A stretch of 64,000 bases of DNA from positions 2,281,981-2,345,980 of the forward strand of contig NZ_LT629732.1 of NCBI RefSeq assembly GCF_900104745.1. Reading direction: 5' to 3'. Source of the DNA: Actinopolymorpha singaporensis. Its GTDB lineage: Bacteria > Actinomycetota > Actinomycetes > Propionibacteriales > Actinopolymorphaceae. The position numbers and the translations under genes are program-made. The notes under the pieces were generated by a model. It made no database searches, had not been told where the DNA came from, and was given only the letters and a program-made list of their open reading frames with translations. Positions 30,446-38,198 of the stretch are shown here, one piece after another. Each line of letters starts with the position of its first letter. The first letter of the stretch is position 1.

Positions 30446-32632
30446 TCACGTCGCCGAGGCCGGGTCGCGCCGGGCGAACGTACCCTCCCGCCGTATCGCG
30501 TGCCAGCGCAGCGGCGCACCGGCGATCGCGGTGACCATCGACTGGATCACCACGAGGTACATCAGCTGGCGGTAGACGAACTGTTGCAACGGCAGCGTCC
30601 ACAGCGGCGTGAGGCGCTCCCCGTCTAGCCGGAGCGCGTACGCCCCCACCAGCGCCTGCACCGCCACGAACGCCGCCCAGACCGCGACCACCCGCGCCGG
30701 CTCACCGAAGAACAGTCCGTACAGCGCGAACACGTCCACCGCGGGCGCCAGCAACGGAAGCACGACCTGGAAGACCGTGAGGTAGGGAAGAGCCCGGCGA
30801 CCGAACCGGCCCGAGGGTCCGCGTTCGACCAGCGCACGACGGTGCTTCCACATCGACTGAAGCGTGCCGTAGCACCAGCGGTACCGCTGCCGCCACAGCT
30901 GCCGCAGCGAGCTCGGTGCCTCGGTCCAGGCCCGGGCGGTCTCCTCGTAGACCACTCGCCAGCCGGCCCGGCAGACCGCCATCGTCAGGTCGGTGTCCTC
31001 GGCCAGGGTGTCGATGCTCACCGGGCCTGCCATCGCGTACGTACTTCCCGGGGCCTCCGGGTCGGCCGCGTCGGCCAGAGCCTGCCGCCGGAAGGCGCCG
31101 ATCGCGCCCGGCACCGTCGGCATGCACTCCAGCACGTCGAACATCCGCCGGTCGAGGTTGAAGCCGATGACGTACTCGATGTGCTGCCAGCGCCCCAGGA
31201 TCCCGCCCGCGTTGCCCACTTTGGTGTTGCCGCTGACCGCTCCGACGGCCGGGTTGGCGAACGGCGCGACCAGGCGGCCGATGGTGTCCGGCTGGAACAC
31301 CGTGTCGCCGTCCACCAGGACCAGGATCTCGTGCCGGGCGTACGCGATACCGGCGTTGAGCGCGGCCGGCTTGCCGGCGTTGGCCTGGGAGAGGACGGTC
31401 ACCCCGGGCAGGTCGAGGTCGCGGGCGATCCGTGCGGTGTCGTCGGTCGAGCCGTCGTCGACCACGATCACCTCCACCGGGCCCGGGTAGGTCGTCCGCA
31501 CCAGTGAGCCGACCGTCGCGGCGATGCCCGCCTCCTCGTTGTAGGCGGGGACGACGACCGACACCGGTGGGTAGTACCACCCGGGTTCCCTGTCCGGCCC
31601 TCCGCGGCGCCGGCCGCGGCGGGTGCGGCCGACGTGCAGCCGGGCGATCGCGGCCAGGATCACCACCCGTGCCACCGTGAGCACTCCGGCCACGGCCAGG
31701 GCGTACGTGAGCCCGACCGCCGCGATCCGGCCGACCTGCTGCGCGGCGACGACGGTGCCGCCCGCGATGCGTTCGGGGAGGCTCACCGGTACGGCCGTGT
31801 TCCGCAGGTGCAGTGCGTCTGACACCGTGGTGGCACGGTACCCGCGCTCGTTCAGGCGGGTCAGCAGCTGGTCCACGGCGGCGACGGTCCTGGACCGGTC
31901 GCCGCCACTGTCGTGCATCAGGACGACGGCTCCACGCTGCCCGGAGGGCATCGCCCGGGCCACGATCTGCTTCTCGCTCAGGTCGTCCCAGTCCCTGGTG
32001 TCGTGGTCGGCAATCACCACGAGGTAGCCCGCACGCCCGGCGTCCCGCGCGGCGGCGTAGCCGGAGCCGGTGAGCCCGGATGGGGTGGCCGAGTACGGCG
32101 GCCGCAGCAGGTGGGTGTGCAGGCCGAGGACGCCGGCGAGCGCCTTCTGGGTCAGGCCGAGTTCCAGTCCGCGTTGCCAGCTGGGCGTACGGGCGAGGTC
32201 GACGTGGGTGTACGTGTGCGAACCGATCTCGTGCCCCTCGGCCACGATCCGACGGGCCAGCGCGGGCTCGGCGGCGACCTTGGAGCCGAGGACGAAGAAC
32301 GTCGCCTTCGCGTGGTGGCGCCGAAGGACGTCGAGGATCCGCGGCGTCCATCGCGGGTCCGGCCCGTCGTCGAAGGTGAGGGCGACCGTGCGCGCCGGCA
32401 TCGCCGCGGTGTTCGGACGGTCGCCGCTGAGGTCGAGGACCGGCCGGTCGTTGCGCAGGGCCTGGCGCGGAGCCCGATCGCCGCCGGCCGTCGTACGGGG
32501 TGCGTCGGAGAGGTCGTTCCAGCTGCGCTGGACGTAACCCTGCACCAGCAGGACGCCGACCAGGGTGGCCAGCAGCAGGCCCACGAGGAGCCAGTGGTGG
32601 CGGGGTTCGCGGATCCGCAGGTGCCGGGCCAC
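30446..32632 (-). CDS. Bifunctional polysaccharide deacetylase / family 2 glycosyltransferase
   Basis: 728-residue membrane protein. After an N-terminal membrane segment (about 15-33) comes a CE4 deacetylase domain (about 80-270): TFDDGPDPRW holds the metal aspartates, HEIGSHTYTH the histidines, RPPYS stands in place of the usual RPPYG, and VVLMHDSGG closes the site. A membrane segment near 305-325 leads to a GT2 domain (about 355-600) with VVPAYNEE, DDGSTDDT, DGDTVF, EDTDLTM and QRYRWCYG, the processive Q-x-x-RW motif, then 3-4 more membrane segments. This order suggests synthesis and de-N-acetylation of an extracellular beta-linked GlcNAc-type polymer. Immediately upstream (10 bases) lies a stalk protein gene. 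Confidence 0.87.
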   Translation of the reverse strand: MARHLRIREPRHHWLLVGLLLATLVGVLLVQGYVQRSWNDLSDAPRTTAGGDRAPRQALRNDRPVLDLSGDRPNTAAMPARTVALTFDDGPDPRWTPRILDVLRRHHAKATFFVLGSKVAAEPALARRIVAEGHEIGSHTYTHVDLARTPSWQRGLELGLTQKALAGVLGLHTHLLRPPYSATPSGLTGSGYAAARDAGRAGYLVVIADHDTRDWDDLSEKQIVARAMPSGQRGAVVLMHDSGGDRSRTVAAVDQLLTRLNERGYRATTVSDALHLRNTAVPVSLPERIAGGTVVAAQQVGRIAAVGLTYALAVAGVLTVARVVILAAIARLHVGRTRRGRRRGGPDREPGWYYPPVSVVVPAYNEEAGIAATVGSLVRTTYPGPVEVIVVDDGSTDDTARIARDLDLPGVTVLSQANAGKPAALNAGIAYARHEILVLVDGDTVFQPDTIGRLVAPFANPAVGAVSGNTKVGNAGGILGRWQHIEYVIGFNLDRRMFDVLECMPTVPGAIGAFRRQALADAADPEAPGSTYAMAGPVSIDTLAEDTDLTMAVCRAGWRVVYEETARAWTEAPSSLRQLWRQRYRWCYGTLQSMWKHRRALVERGPSGRFGRRALPYLTVFQVVLPLLAPAVDVFALYGLFFGEPARVVAVWAAFVAVQALVGAYALRLDGERLTPLWTLPLQQFVYRQLMYLVVIQSMVTAIAGAPLRWHAIRREGTFARRDPASAT

Positions 32633-32642
32633 GTCAGCGGGA

Positions 32643-33194
32643 CTACGGCTTGGGCCGCGGAGTGGGGGAGGGCGAGTGTGTCGCGCGCCCGCGCGGCTCC
32701 GGCTTCGCCGTCGGGACCGGGCTGTTGGTGCGCCGCGGCTTGACGGTAGGCGTTGGGGTCGGCGTGGGCGCGGACGTGCGGCTTCGCGTGGGTGTCGGTG
32801 CCGGCTTCGTGGTCGGTGCCCTCGTGACCTTCGGTGTGGGCGCAGGGGCAGGGGCCCGCCGAGTCGCCGTCGGGGTCGGCGACGGCGTGCGGGCGGCTCG
32901 CTCGGTGGCGCGCGCGTCCGGTGTCGGTGTCCGCTCCCGCCTGCGGCTCGAGATGGTCGAGTCCACCGAGGGAGAAGGCGTGGGCGTCGCGGTCGGCTCC
33001 GGGACGGAGGCGGGCCGGCCGAGGCTCCACGGCGTCGACGGCAACCCGGGCCCGCTCACCAGGCTGATGCACAACAGGGCCAGCGAGACCACCACGACCA
33101 CGCCGAGGATCAGCCCCACCCTGCGGACACGACGATGCCGGCGTCCGGAGTCGTCCACGAACACCGCGTGTTTTCCGCCTGGGTGGTTTCGCAC
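32643..33194 (-). CDS. Membrane-anchored Pro/Thr-rich stalk protein
   Basis: Hypothetical protein, 183 residues. A basic cytosolic start (RRHRRVRRVG) is followed by one membrane segment at about 28-46. The remaining about 130 residues are a Pro/Thr/Ser/Ala/Arg repeat of the PTPTP/PSPTP type with no cysteines, which would form an extended cell-wall-spanning stalk with no folded head. Ten bases separate it from the deacetylase/glycosyltransferase gene, so they are probably one transcript and it may guide or anchor the polymer system. No known family is recognised. Confidence 0.65.
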   Translation of the reverse strand: MRNHPGGKHAVFVDDSGRRHRRVRRVGLILGVVVVVSLALLCISLVSGPGLPSTPWSLGRPASVPEPTATPTPSPSVDSTISSRRRERTPTPDARATERAARTPSPTPTATRRAPAPAPTPKVTRAPTTKPAPTPTRSRTSAPTPTPTPTVKPRRTNSPVPTAKPEPRGRATHSPSPTPRPKP

Positions 33195-33252
33195 GGCGGC
33201 CCAGTGTAGGTGTGGTTGTACTGGTTTGGCACGGTCGGACTGCAGGAGATGG

Positions 33253-33858
33253 TCAGGGGCGACTCTGGGCCAGCAGCCGCCGCCGAAGCGTGGTCAGCTG
33301 CTCCGGGGTGTCCACGTCGTCGGGCGCGCCGACGTCGTCACAGGGGACCGGTGTCGTGACGTCCGGGTTCGCCCGGAGATAGGCCCGGGCGCCGGTGTCC
33401 CCGGATGCCTGTGCGGCGACGTCCGCCCAAGTCGTACGGGCGAGCAGGACGGGGTTGCGGGGCAGGCCGTCGTAGGTCGCGACCGCGGCGACCGCCCCCT
33501 CGTCGTACGCCTGCCGCAGTCGGCGGATCGCCTCGGGCGTGACCAGCGGCTGGTCGACGAGGGCGACGACGACCGCCTCGACGTCGGGTGGCAACGAGGC
33601 GAGACCCGTCCGCAGGGACGACGCCAGGCCGGTACGCCAGTCCCGGTTGTGTACGACAGTCGCGCCGGCCAGGTCGGCGGCGGCGAGTACGTCGTCGTGG
33701 GCCGCGCCCAGGACGACGTGGACCGGCGTACACCCGCCGACGGTGAGGGTGGCCAGGCCGCGCTCGACGAGCAGTCGCCCGCCGAGGTCCACCAGCGCCT
33801 TGGGGCGGCCGATCCGCCGCCCCTCGCCGGCGGCGAGGAGCAGCCCTGCAACGGTCAT
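33253..33858 (-). CDS. MobA-like NTP transferase domain protein
   Basis: Nucleotidyltransferase of the MobA/MocA type, 201 residues. It begins VAGLLLAAGEGRRIGRPKALVDLGG, the nucleotide loop LAAGxGxRxGxPK, with catalytic aspartates in VALVDQPLVTPEAI near 100-103. It resembles molybdenum cofactor cytidylyltransferases and related enzymes of aldehyde oxidase/xanthine dehydrogenase maturation. The start is ATG 33858 since the motif begins 3 residues later; an open frame upstream to 34128 is antisense shadow of the next gene. No molybdoenzyme genes are nearby apart from the MOSC gene 3.7 kb away. Confidence 0.8.
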   Translation of the reverse strand: MTVAGLLLAAGEGRRIGRPKALVDLGGRLLVERGLATLTVGGCTPVHVVLGAAHDDVLAAADLAGATVVHNRDWRTGLASSLRTGLASLPPDVEAVVVALVDQPLVTPEAIRRLRQAYDEGAVAAVATYDGLPRNPVLLARTTWADVAAQASGDTGARAYLRANPDVTTPVPCDDVGAPDDVDTPEQLTTLRRRLLAQSRP

Positions 33859-33862
33859 GCCC

Positions 33863-34783
33863 TCACGGTAGCGGCAGCGGGTCTCCCGCCCGGGCTGCCG
33901 ACCGCGGGTCGAGCAGGACCTCGGTGACCGACCGGCCCGGCACGTACGACTGCTCGTCGTCACACAGCCGGATCCAGCCGTCCGTCTCCCCGCGGCCGGG
34001 TGCACGCTCGTCGGCGGGCCGGCCGGCGTACAACGTGCCGTTGTCGAGCAGGGCCAGGTTGTGGCGGTGCTCGGCGGCGGTGGCGCCCCGGCGTACCCGG
34101 TCACGGGACACGAACCGGTACCTCGCACCGTCCTGCCCGGCAGCGGCGGCCGGCTCGCTCATGTCCACCGTGACCCGCCCGTCCGCGGTGAGCGAGATCG
34201 CCACCCGGTCGCGTTCGAACCGTCCGAGCATGGTGCGCTTGCGCGGCGTCGCGTCCGGGTCGTAGGGGTCGAGTTCGACCAGCCAGCCGAACCGGTGTGC
34301 CTCGTGGCGTTCGCGGAGGGCGTTCGGCTGGAGGACTCGTTCGCCGTGCAGGGTCGTACCCCACGGCGTGACGGCCAGGCACCGGCGCGCCGACGTACCC
34401 AGGACGTGGCGGCCGGAGGGGTCCGCTGTGGTGCGCAGCAGCCGCTGGCCGGCCGCCGGTCCGGTGAGGACGAACGGTGCCCGCGCGGTGAACCGGCGGT
34501 TGTAGGGGCGGTCGCGTGCGCCGACCTCCTGCCAGTCACCGGCAGGGCCGGTCCGCCGGACCGCGACCACGGACAGCTCGCACAGGCCGCGGAGTTCGCC
34601 CGGTGGTTCGGTGGCAGCATCGACCGCCTCGCGCCCGACCACCATCAGGGCCTGCCCGGCACCCCGGTGGCAGCTTCGGCCACGGGACCACTCCAGCGGC
34701 AGTACGACGGTGCCGTCACCGGCGGAGTCGGGCACGGGCGCCCGGGAGAACTGCCGTGGGAGCAGGGACGACAGAGGATTCAT
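33863..34783 (-). CDS. Short PhoX-like (DUF839) phosphatase-family protein
   Basis: 306 residues. The segment PYNRRFTARAPFVLTGPAAGQRLLRT near 88-113 followed by DPSGRHVLGTSARRCLAVTPWGTTLHGE matches the core of PhoX alkaline phosphatases, including the conserved Cys (RRC) and TPWGT. RFGWLVELDPYDPDATPRKRTMLGRF near 163-188 and LLDNGTLYAGR near 244-254 are also PhoX-like. Full PhoX is about 600-700 residues with a Tat signal; here the Tat signal and much of the propeller are missing and the usual NNCAGG is altered. Start ATG 34783 has GGAGG 7 bases upstream; GTG 34816 lacks one. It may be a reduced, non-catalytic or decaying member. Confidence 0.68.
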   Translation of the reverse strand: MNPLSSLLPRQFSRAPVPDSAGDGTVVLPLEWSRGRSCHRGAGQALMVVGREAVDAATEPPGELRGLCELSVVAVRRTGPAGDWQEVGARDRPYNRRFTARAPFVLTGPAAGQRLLRTTADPSGRHVLGTSARRCLAVTPWGTTLHGERVLQPNALRERHEAHRFGWLVELDPYDPDATPRKRTMLGRFERDRVAISLTADGRVTVDMSEPAAAAGQDGARYRFVSRDRVRRGATAAEHRHNLALLDNGTLYAGRPADERAPGRGETDGWIRLCDDEQSYVPGRSVTEVLLDPRSAARAGDPLPLP

Positions 34784-34943
34784 CCGGGCGCCTCCAGGTC
34801 CGGATCGGGGTGACACCGATCGCGACGCTAGAGCGCCCGGGCGGCCGGCCCGGGGCCGGAAGCTGAACGGACGGGGTCGTGCCGGCTACCAGTCCTGCGA
34901 CCCCGCCGGCCACCTGTTTACTCCGGGCTCCGGCCGCGGACGG

Positions 34944-35309
34944 CTACCGGCGTACTCCGTCGACGTAGGTCTCGACCGCCTCCCCGTAGAACGACAGGTG
35001 GTCCCTGATCCCGGCCACGTCCTCCTTGGGCTCGGGATAGGCCCACGCCGCGTCCCTGCCCGCCTCGTCGTCGGCGAACGCCCAGTACGACGCGACTCCC
35101 TTGAACGGACAGGTCGTGTGGGACTCGGTGGCCACCATCAGGTCCGTCCGCACGTCCTCGATCGGGATGTACAGGCGGTCGTCCAGCCCCGTTTCGGTCA
35201 GCACCAGCGCCCGGTCGGTCTCCGCGACGACCTGGCCGCCGCGTTCGATCCGTACGTGCTGGGTGGTCGGGGCGACGCTTACTTTGTGGAAGAGGTTGCG
35301 TACGGCCAT
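34944..35309 (-). CDS. DUF427 domain-containing protein
   Basis: 121-residue cytosolic protein of the DUF427 family, function unknown. It shows the family pattern: IERGGQVVAETDRALVLTETGL, then YIPIEDVRTDLM, SHTTCPFKGVASYWAF (the CPFKG motif near 67-71) and a C-terminal LSFYGEAVETYVDGV. The start is ATG 35309, with GGAG upstream; an in-frame extension to 35447 encodes an Arg/Pro-rich stretch with no family match. It is divergent from the sulfotransferase gene. Confidence 0.88.
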   Translation of the reverse strand: MAVRNLFHKVSVAPTTQHVRIERGGQVVAETDRALVLTETGLDDRLYIPIEDVRTDLMVATESHTTCPFKGVASYWAFADDEAGRDAAWAYPEPKEDVAGIRDHLSFYGEAVETYVDGVRR

Positions 35310-35524
35310 CGTGATCTCCGTCCTGACGGCGTGGCGGTGGTGGCGCTGCCTCTTCCACGGTACGAGGTGGCTCGCGGTGGGCCGGCCGGGTCCGGAGGTC
35401 GGACCGGATGTCCGCCACCGGTCCGGAGCGCCCCGTTCTGTGGGCACCCGGGCGGAGTCCGTCTCGTTGTCCGGACAGAGGCAGACCGCGGAGCAGGCAC
35501 GCAGACGTACGGGGAAGGTGGACG

Positions 35525-36226
35525 ATGCTGAAGGTCATCGGTGCGGGATTCCCGCGGACGGGCACCACGTCGATGAAGGCCGCGCTGGAGCAGCTGGGCT
35601 TCGGGCCCTGCCACCACATGTTCGAGGTGATCCAGCACCCGGAGCAGCAGGAGAAGTGGCGGCAGGTCATCGAGAAGGACGGCCGGGTCGACTGGACCTG
35701 GGCGCTGGAGGGCTACCAGTCGTCGGTGGACTGGCCGAGCGCGTACTACTGGCGGGAGCTCATGGCGGCGTTCCCGGACGCGAAGGTCCTGCTGACCGTG
35801 CGCGACCCGCACCGGTGGTACGCCAGCGTGCGCGACACGATCTTCACGTTCAACCGCGAGGGCCGGCGTGCCGAACTGAACGGCCAGGCGCCGCCGAATC
35901 CGCTCGGGCCGGTCCTCGGCCGCCTGTGGGCCGGAACGTTCGGCGAGGAGATGGGGGAGGAGATGCCGGCCGAGGACCACGCGGTGGACGTGTTCCAACG
36001 CCACCTCGCGACCGTGCGCGAGACCGTGCCCGCCGACCGGCTGCTGGTGCACGAGGCACGGGACGGGTGGGAGCCGCTGTGCGACTTCCTCGGCGTGCCC
36101 GAGCCCGACTCGGGCTACCCGCACCTGAACGACGGCGACACGATGCGGCGGATGGCCGAACGCGCCCGCACCGGCGAGGCCCCGGAGAGGTTCACCCTGG
36201 AGGACCTGCGCAAGGCCGGCAGCTGA
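35525..36226 (+). CDS. Sulfotransferase family protein
   Basis: 233 residues. The N-terminus VIGAGFPRTGTTSMKAALEQLGF is the PAPS-binding 5'-phosphosulfate loop of the eukaryote-like sulfotransferase family found in actinomycetes. The 3'-phosphate region is VLLTVRDPHRWYASVRDTIF near 83-102, with the RDP and the serine. The substrate is unknown; many members of this subfamily are uncharacterised. Start ATG 35525 is preceded by GGAAGGTGG. It converges on the merR gene with no long spacer (32 bases). Confidence 0.85.
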   Translation: MLKVIGAGFPRTGTTSMKAALEQLGFGPCHHMFEVIQHPEQQEKWRQVIEKDGRVDWTWALEGYQSSVDWPSAYYWRELMAAFPDAKVLLTVRDPHRWYASVRDTIFTFNREGRRAELNGQAPPNPLGPVLGRLWAGTFGEEMGEEMPAEDHAVDVFQRHLATVRETVPADRLLVHEARDGWEPLCDFLGVPEPDSGYPHLNDGDTMRRMAERARTGEAPERFTLEDLRKAGS

Positions 36227-36258
36227 GACCCGGCCCTCCCGCGGTGCTCTCCCGGTGC

Positions 36259-36717
36259 TCACCGGTTCGTCGGCGCCGAACTCCACAGTGAACCGGCGGT
36301 GCCCGCTCCGAGGTGCTCCTCGTACACCCTCACCTTGTGGGTGATCAGGTCGAGGCAGGCGTGAAGTTCGCGAAGCTGCGCGCGGACGTGCTGTTCGTGC
36401 GCGTGCAGCACCGCGAGCCGGTCCTGCTCGTTTCCCGGACCCTGCCGAACCAGGTCGACGTACTCCCGGATCGTGGTGAGCGGCATGCCGGACGCGCGCA
36501 TCCGCAGGCAGAACTCCAGCCAGGAGACGTCGTTCTCGGTGTAGACGCGTCGGCCGCTCCCGTCACGGCGCACCGGGCTGACGAACAATCCCTCGCGTTC
36601 GTAGAAGCGGAGCGTGTCGACGCTGAGTCCGGTGCGGGCCGCCACGTCTCCGATGCCGAGGCACCGCGGGGCGCCCGCGACTTCGGGCGCGTTGGACGTT
36701 GACATGTCCGCCAGCAT
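36259..36717 (-). CDS. MerR family transcriptional regulator
   Basis: 152 residues. The winged helix-turn-helix begins LGIGDVAARTGLSVDTLRFYEREGL near 20-44, followed by RRDGSGRRVYTENDVSWLEFCLRMRASGMPL, and a coiled-coil dimerisation helix (HEQHVRAQLRELHACLDLITHKV) near 104-130. The only effector-domain cysteine-like residue visible is C121 region, so a metal sensor is not indicated; the layout fits SoxR-like/organic-signal MerR proteins. ATG at 36705 is an alternative start. It is divergent from an SDR gene whose promoter has a classic MerR operator. Confidence 0.88.
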   Translation of the reverse strand: MLADMSTSNAPEVAGAPRCLGIGDVAARTGLSVDTLRFYEREGLFVSPVRRDGSGRRVYTENDVSWLEFCLRMRASGMPLTTIREYVDLVRQGPGNEQDRLAVLHAHEQHVRAQLRELHACLDLITHKVRVYEEHLGAGTAGSLWSSAPTNR

Positions 36718-36765
36718 ACGGATGGGCCGGCGGACGGGAACCAGCCCTGGAGGCCGACCGGAAAG

Positions 36766-36796
36766 TTGCCCTGGAGTCGGCTCCAGCTCATACGGT
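36766..36796 (+). promoter_or_regulatory. MerR-type promoter with 19-bp spacer upstream of the SDR gene
   Basis: -35 TTGCCC (36766-36771), -10 TACGGT (36791-36796), spacer 19 bases, the over-long spacing typical of MerR-activated promoters. The spacer contains CTGGAGTCGGCTCCAG (36771-36786), a perfect 6-base inverted repeat with a 4-base centre, like other MerR-family operators. The start point is expected at about 36803-36804, which is the ATG of the SDR gene, so the transcript is probably leaderless. Confidence 0.82.
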
Positions 36797-36803
36797 CGGC
36801 GCC

Positions 36804-37505
36804 ATGACCGACTTTCCTGTGACTCTGATCACCGGCGGTTCCAGCGGCATCGGTGCCGCGGCCGCCCGTCTCCTGCTGAACCGCGGCCACCGGGTCGCGG
36901 TGACCGGCCGAGACAAGGCCCGGCTCGACCAGGCTGCCGAGTCCCTGGGCCGACCGGCGGAACTGCTCACGTTCGTCGCAGACGCGACCGACCACGACCA
37001 GGTGGCGAGGGCGGTCGAGGCGACCGTCTCGGCGTTCGGCCGGCTGGACACCGCCGTCGCGAACGCGGGCTTCTCCACCGGAGGAAGCCTGGCCGACGGG
37101 GACCCGGCGGCCTGGCGGCGGATGGTGCTGACCAACGTCCTCGGACCGGCGTTGCTGATCCGGGCCTGCCTGCCCGCGCTGCGGGAGACCCGTGGGCGGA
37201 TCGTGCTGGTCGGCAGTGTCGCCGGCTTCATCTGGAGCCCCGGCAACCTCTACGGCGCCACCAAGTGGGCGGTCACCGGGCTGGCGGAGAACACCCGGCG
37301 GATGGTGACCGGTGACGGTGTCGGCGTGACGCTCATCGCCCCGGGCCGGGTGGAGACGCCGTTCTGGGACCCCTACGGCGGAGCACCGGAGGGTCCGATG
37401 CTGACCGCGGACCAAGTGGCCGAGTCCATCGCCTGGGCGGTCGGCCAGCCCGTCGGCGTCGACGTCAACACGGTCGTAGTACGGCCGACCGGGCAGCCGA
37501 ACTGA
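36804..37505 (+). CDS. SDR family NAD(P)-dependent oxidoreductase
   Basis: 233-residue short-chain dehydrogenase. The cofactor loop is TGGSSGIG (10-17), NAG at 87-89, and the catalytic set N111, S138, Y150 and K154 (YGATK) is complete. Start ATG 36804 lies directly after the MerR-type promoter; upstream codons to 36699 read through that operator. The substrate is unknown. Regulation by the divergent MerR protein is strongly suggested by the operator in the spacer. Confidence 0.9.
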   Translation: MTDFPVTLITGGSSGIGAAAARLLLNRGHRVAVTGRDKARLDQAAESLGRPAELLTFVADATDHDQVARAVEATVSAFGRLDTAVANAGFSTGGSLADGDPAAWRRMVLTNVLGPALLIRACLPALRETRGRIVLVGSVAGFIWSPGNLYGATKWAVTGLAENTRRMVTGDGVGVTLIAPGRVETPFWDPYGGAPEGPMLTADQVAESIAWAVGQPVGVDVNTVVVRPTGQPN

Positions 37506-37556
37506 GCCGATCCCGTCGTGGGCGGGGTGACTCAGGCCCAGAGCTCGGGCGCGGGA

Positions 37557-38141
37557 TCAGACGCGTTCCAGCGGGCGGTGGGGTGGCGGGGGGAGGGTGA
37601 CCACGATCGGGTCGCCCGGCGCCACCTCGCCGCCGGTCCGAACGACGCCCATGATGCCTGCCCGGCGGACGACCGACCCGTCCTCGGCCCGGCCCACCAC
37701 CCGGGCGAGCAGGCCGGTGCGGAAGTCCTCGATCTGCCGGCAGGGGTTGCGCAGCCCGGTGACCTCGACCTCGGCCGAGTCGCCGAGCCGGAGCAGCGTG
37801 CCGGTCGGCAGGCCGAGCAGGTCGACGCCCTCGGTGGTGACGTTCTCCCCGAGCTGGCCGGGCGCCACGTCGTACCCCTGCTCGTTGAGCTCGGCGAGCA
37901 GTTCGGCGTGGATGAGGTGAACCTGGCGCAGGTTCGGCTGGCTCGGGTCACGGGCCACCCGGGAGCGGTGCTTCACCGTCGTACCGAGGTGCGCGTCGCC
38001 CTCCACTCCCAACCCGGCGAGCAGCCGGATGCGGTCGCGCCCCGGCTTGCTGAACGTGTGCTTCCCGCCGCTGCTGACCGCTCGTACGACACCGTTGCCG
38101 GTGCCCACCTCGGCGGGCGCGCCCGCCTCGTTCGGCTCCAT
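37557..38141 (-). CDS. MOSC domain-containing protein
   Basis: 194 residues of a single MOSC (Moco sulfurase C-terminal) domain, as in YiiM-like proteins that handle N-hydroxylated compounds or molybdenum cofactor sulfur. The pattern GVEGDAHLG near 45-53, QVHLIHAELLAEL, GQLGENVTTEGVDLLGLP near 95-112 and the conserved cysteine C134 in TGLRNPCRQI are present. No reductase partner is adjacent. It is convergent with the SDR gene. Confidence 0.88.
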   Translation of the reverse strand: MEPNEAGAPAEVGTGNGVVRAVSSGGKHTFSKPGRDRIRLLAGLGVEGDAHLGTTVKHRSRVARDPSQPNLRQVHLIHAELLAELNEQGYDVAPGQLGENVTTEGVDLLGLPTGTLLRLGDSAEVEVTGLRNPCRQIEDFRTGLLARVVGRAEDGSVVRRAGIMGVVRTGGEVAPGDPIVVTLPPPPHRPLERV

Positions 38142-38198
38142 CGGTTCGGGCCCCTCCTCAGTCGGGATCAGTCGGGAACAGTCGGGATGCAGCCGGGA

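Noticed and set aside
27337-30519. 1060-codon minus-strand open frame opposite nuoM, nuoN and the prenyl synthase
   Set aside because: It is an antisense artefact of high third-position GC: rich in Arg, Gln, His and Gly, with no domain, against three well-supported genes.
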